The notes under the pieces were generated by a model. It searched no databases and was not told the origin of the DNA. It worked only from the letters and a program-made list of their open reading frames with translations. Made by a program: the position numbers and the translations under genes. Below, in pieces: positions 61,584-64,000 of a stretch of DNA of 64,000 nucleotides; position 1 is the stretch's first letter; each line of letters starts with the position of its first letter. Source of the stretch: Silvibacterium dinghuense (lineage in GTDB: Bacteria; Acidobacteriota; Terriglobia; Terriglobales; Acidobacteriaceae); assembly GCF_004123295.1 (NCBI RefSeq), contig NZ_SDMK01000001.1:1054001-1118000 (forward strand). The letters are read 5' to 3'.

Positions 61584-64000
61584 TTAGAAGCTGAAGACCG
61601 CCTGCACGAAGATACGGCGGCTGGCCGAACCCGAGGAGAAGATCTGCCCCGCCAGCGCGTTGGACTTGCCGAACTCCGGCGAGCCGAGGATGCCGGTGGG
61701 TGCGGCCAGGTTGATGTCGTTGAAGAGGTTCAGCGCCTGGGCATTAAGCGTCAGGCTGTAGCGGGGATGCGTCGGCGTCTGCTGCTGCTGACCATCCGGC
61801 CCACCACGGCCGCGATTCCCACTGAGACCGCCGGGGCCAAGACCACCGCCGGGACCGCCGCCAGGACCACCGCCGCCGCCATGGCCGCCACCACCACCGG
61901 GACCACCGCCGGGGCCGCCCATGCCGCCGCCCTGCGAGGCCGCGCCTGCGACCCGGGGGCCGAAGTTGAAGGTCTTGCTGGCACGCAGGTTGAAGGTGAA
62001 GAGGTTCGGGCCGTCGCCGTAGTTCACCGGCACCAGCTTCTCACCCTTGGCCAGGCCCGCGGTCGGGTTCAGGTTGAAGGTGCCGTAGGACGTGGCGACC
62101 GTGTCCGTGTCGCCGGACTGGGCAAAGGTCGGACGGTCGTTGAAGAACGAGTCGCCGTTGTTGTCCTCACCCGTGGTGATATTGAACGGCGTGCCCGACT
62201 GGACCACGATGAAGGGGCTAAAGCGCAAATTCCAGCGCGTGGACCAGCTGCCCATCAGGAAGAGGCGGTTGCGGACATCGAAGGAGGCGCGACCGTAATC
62301 CTGCTTCAGATTGGCCGAGTTGCTCGGATTGCCGGAGACGCCGGACGAATCGCTGTTCGCCCAGCTTGCCGAATAGAAGCCGAAGAGCGAGAGGTTCGGG
62401 CTGAAGCGAGCATTAAAGTTGGTCATCAGCTGGTTCTGCTTGAAGACTGCTTCAGAGAAGTACTGATAAACGTTCGGATCGGCCGCATCGTAACCGGCCA
62501 TGTAAGGCGCGTTCGCGTTGCGGGTGATGAGCTGATGGTTCCCCAGCGAATTGATGTAGGTCACCGAAATGGTCGAGGCCTTGGTCACCTGCCGCTCGAT
62601 GCTGAAAGCGGCCTGCTGCGTAACCGGAGCGTGCAGGTCGGGAGCGATCTGGTAGACGGCCGTCTTGCTGCTGGTGCTGCCGGCTTCCTGGCAGGAAGTC
62701 AGATCGGTGGAGGTGATGCTGGTCGCCGAGTAGCAGGTCGGATCCTCGATCACCGCTTCCTTCTGCGGGGAATCGGCGTTCTCGTTCAGGCGCTTGGCCT
62801 GGAGAATTTCTGCCAGGGCGAAGCGGTCATAGAAGAAGCCATAGCCACCGCGGAGGACGGTCTTGGCCTGCTTGCCCGGCTTGGCCAGTCCCCAGGCAAA
62901 GCTCAGACGCGGCGCCCAGTCGTTCTTGTCGTGGATGCCGGACTGCGATTCCCAGCGCACGCCATAGCTCAGCGTCAGGTTCTGCTTCGCACGCCAGTCG
63001 TCCTGGTAGTAGAGGCCCACGTCGGTGAGGCTGGAGACGATGTTCGGGCTGCCGTATGTCAGGTTCAGCTGGCTGGGACCGCCGCCGGCTGCGCGGATCT
63101 GCGCCCAGGTCTCGCCGGTGCCCAGGCCCTGGATGGTGGCCGCATAGGCTTCGGCCGCCGTCGTGGTGGTGCAGTCCGTTTCCGAGCTGCTGCACTGGTT
63201 GCCGCCGAAGGTGAAGGAGCCGTTGAAGCTGCTGCTCGAGGTGTTGGCGTCGCGGGCGTAGCGCAGACGGCCGCCGAAGTTGATCGCGTGGGTCTTGAGA
63301 GCAATCTCGGTCAGGTTCTGCAGCTCATAGCGCAGGGTGTGGTCGTTTTCGGTCTGTCCGGTGTAACCGCCGAAGGTCTCGAGACCGGAGACCGCCGTCT
63401 CCGGGTCGGTCGAGGCCGGGGTGGTCTTCGAAAAGTCACGCAGGAACTGGAAGCGCGTCTCGTTGATGACCTTGTCGCTCAGGACCTGCGTGTCGCTGAT
63501 CTGGACGGTGTGCTCGGTCGAAGAGGTGTTGTAGGCCTGGTCGCGCAGCGAATACTGCCCCACGCCTTCGTTCTTCTCATTGTCGTCATAGAACTGGTAA
63601 CGGACGCTCAGGGTGTTGCTGGCGCCCAGCTGCAGATCGATGCGCGGGCTGATGTTGGTGCGGCCATGGGGCGTCACCACCGCATCGTTGAAGGCAACGG
63701 TGTCGTAGTCGGCGGCGTTGGTATAGATGCCGGCGGCAAAGTCGCCGTTCACCTCACCCTGTAACCGGTACGCATCGACGACCGCGTCATCCTGAATGGT
63801 GCGATGCTCGGCGCTGACGAAGTACGAAGCATTCTTGCTGATAGGACCGCTGACCGTGCCGTTGTACTGGTAGCTGTAGTAGTCCGGAATGTCCTTATCG
63901 AAGGGGTTGCCGGTGTTCAGCTGCGAGGGATTGCCCTGGGCCATGAACTGGGCACGGAACTTGTCGGTACCCGGCTTGGTCAGGATCTCGATGCGGCCGT
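61584..64000 (-). CDS. TonB-dependent receptor, Oar-like (5' end outside the window)
   Basis: The frame is open to the right edge, so the N-terminal plug and any CarboxypepD_reg domain are missing. About 805 residues of barrel are visible, beginning GRIEILTKPGTDKFRAQFMA. Alternating beta strands include NISPRIDLQLGASNTLSVRY, DDWRAKQNLTLSYGVRWESQ, NDWAPRLSFAWGLAKPGKQA and a final ASRRIFVQAVFSF ending in Phe, the outer-membrane insertion signal. Near residue 720 a ~60-residue Gly/Pro/Gln-rich stretch is inserted. Such receptors import oligomers or act in adhesion/secretion. The ligand is not inferable. Confidence 0.9.
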   Translation of the reverse strand, partial: GRIEILTKPGTDKFRAQFMAQGNPSQLNTGNPFDKDIPDYYSYQYNGTVSGPISKNASYFVSAEHRTIQDDAVVDAYRLQGEVNGDFAAGIYTNAADYDTVAFNDAVVTPHGRTNISPRIDLQLGASNTLSVRYQFYDDNEKNEGVGQYSLRDQAYNTSSTEHTVQISDTQVLSDKVINETRFQFLRDFSKTTPASTDPETAVSGLETFGGYTGQTENDHTLRYELQNLTEIALKTHAINFGGRLRYARDANTSSSSFNGSFTFGGNQCSSSETDCTTTTAAEAYAATIQGLGTGETWAQIRAAGGGPSQLNLTYGSPNIVSSLTDVGLYYQDDWRAKQNLTLSYGVRWESQSGIHDKNDWAPRLSFAWGLAKPGKQAKTVLRGGYGFFYDRFALAEILQAKRLNENADSPQKEAVIEDPTCYSATSITSTDLTSCQEAGSTSSKTAVYQIAPDLHAPVTQQAAFSIERQVTKASTISVTYINSLGNHQLITRNANAPYMAGYDAADPNVYQYFSEAVFKQNQLMTNFNARFSPNLSLFGFYSASWANSDSSGVSGNPSNSANLKQDYGRASFDVRNRLFLMGSWSTRWNLRFSPFIVVQSGTPFNITTGEDNNGDSFFNDRPTFAQSGDTDTVATSYGTFNLNPTAGLAKGEKLVPVNYGDGPNLFTFNLRASKTFNFGPRVAGAASQGGGMGGPGGGPGGGGGHGGGGGPGGGPGGGLGPGGLSGNRGRGGPDGQQQQTPTHPRYSLTLNAQALNLFNDINLAAPTGILGSPEFGKSNALAGQIFSSGSASRRIFVQAVFSF

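Noticed and set aside
61767-63764. A 665-codon open frame on plus, opposite the TonB receptor
   Set aside because: Shadow of the receptor; starts in its Gly-rich stretch and shows no family features.

Overview
This is a gene-dense, high-GC bacterial chromosome segment. It looks like a member of the Acidobacteria, class Terriglobia (Acidobacteriaceae-like). The clues are an orphan duplicated MacB/FtsX-type permease, a large Oar-like TonB-dependent receptor, a CadC-like membrane regulator, an NtrYX pair, and core genes whose proteins keep the usual Gram-negative domain layout. The assignment rests on protein family character and not on a database search. I found no rRNA, tRNA or CRISPR array.

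Layout: 1-7000 holds cell-envelope genes: a tandem array of three GT39-like membrane glycosyltransferases (the first cut by the window edge), a frameshifted TonB-C protein, a WaaE-like GT2 enzyme and an orphan permease. 7290-12235 has a secreted GH43 protein, tsaE, a fused NAD(P)HX repair gene and a secreted penicillin-binding transpeptidase. 12703-16532 is ftsQ-ftsA-ftsZ on the minus strand. 16648-23495 carries a TlpA/DsbD-like redox pair, kdsD, an EAL-HDOD protein, two STAS proteins and a MITE-like insertion. 23728-28803 is mraY-murD-ftsW-murG on the plus strand, so the division/cell wall cluster is in two blocks of opposite orientation. 28986-40865 is a minus-strand block with a Gly/Tyr-rich secreted protein, RNase G/E, and the elongasome operon mreB-mreC-mreD-mrdA-rodA. 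41251-48485 has a candidate small protein, an aldehyde dehydrogenase, a CadC-like regulator, a CPA2 antiporter, alanine dehydrogenase and a glycine-zipper lipoprotein. 48642-52360 is ntrY-ntrX. 52368-54206 is a small island bracketed by inverted repeats and holding an AT-richer DUF4145-like gene. 54207-58319 is phoH-ybeY-corC-era. The end has a HigBA-like toxin-antitoxin pair, an alditol-oxidase-like flavoprotein, rpsT with a heavily structured leader, and the 5'-truncated TonB-dependent receptor.

Functionally the window is dominated by envelope construction: septal machinery (FtsQAZ, FtsW, MraY, MurD, MurG), the rod complex (MreBCD, PBP2, RodA), LPS/Kdo supply (KdsD, WaaE-like) and membrane glycosyltransferases, plus ribosome and RNA quality control (Era, YbeY, PhoH, RNase G/E, S20).

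The most unusual aspect is the intergenic DNA. At least five families of short dispersed repeats recur in composite islands: hairpins starting GGGTGCCCCA with variable but self-complementary arms, a TTGTCATTCCGACCG / GGAGGAACCTGCAGTT element, a CCGAAGGCGATYCGCCCTGCG element, TAGGGTGTAGGGGATAGGG tracts and CACAGAGGACACAGAG tracts. Some touch genes directly: one tract supplies the last codons and stop of murD, and a MITE-like element sits exactly at a STAS gene stop codon.
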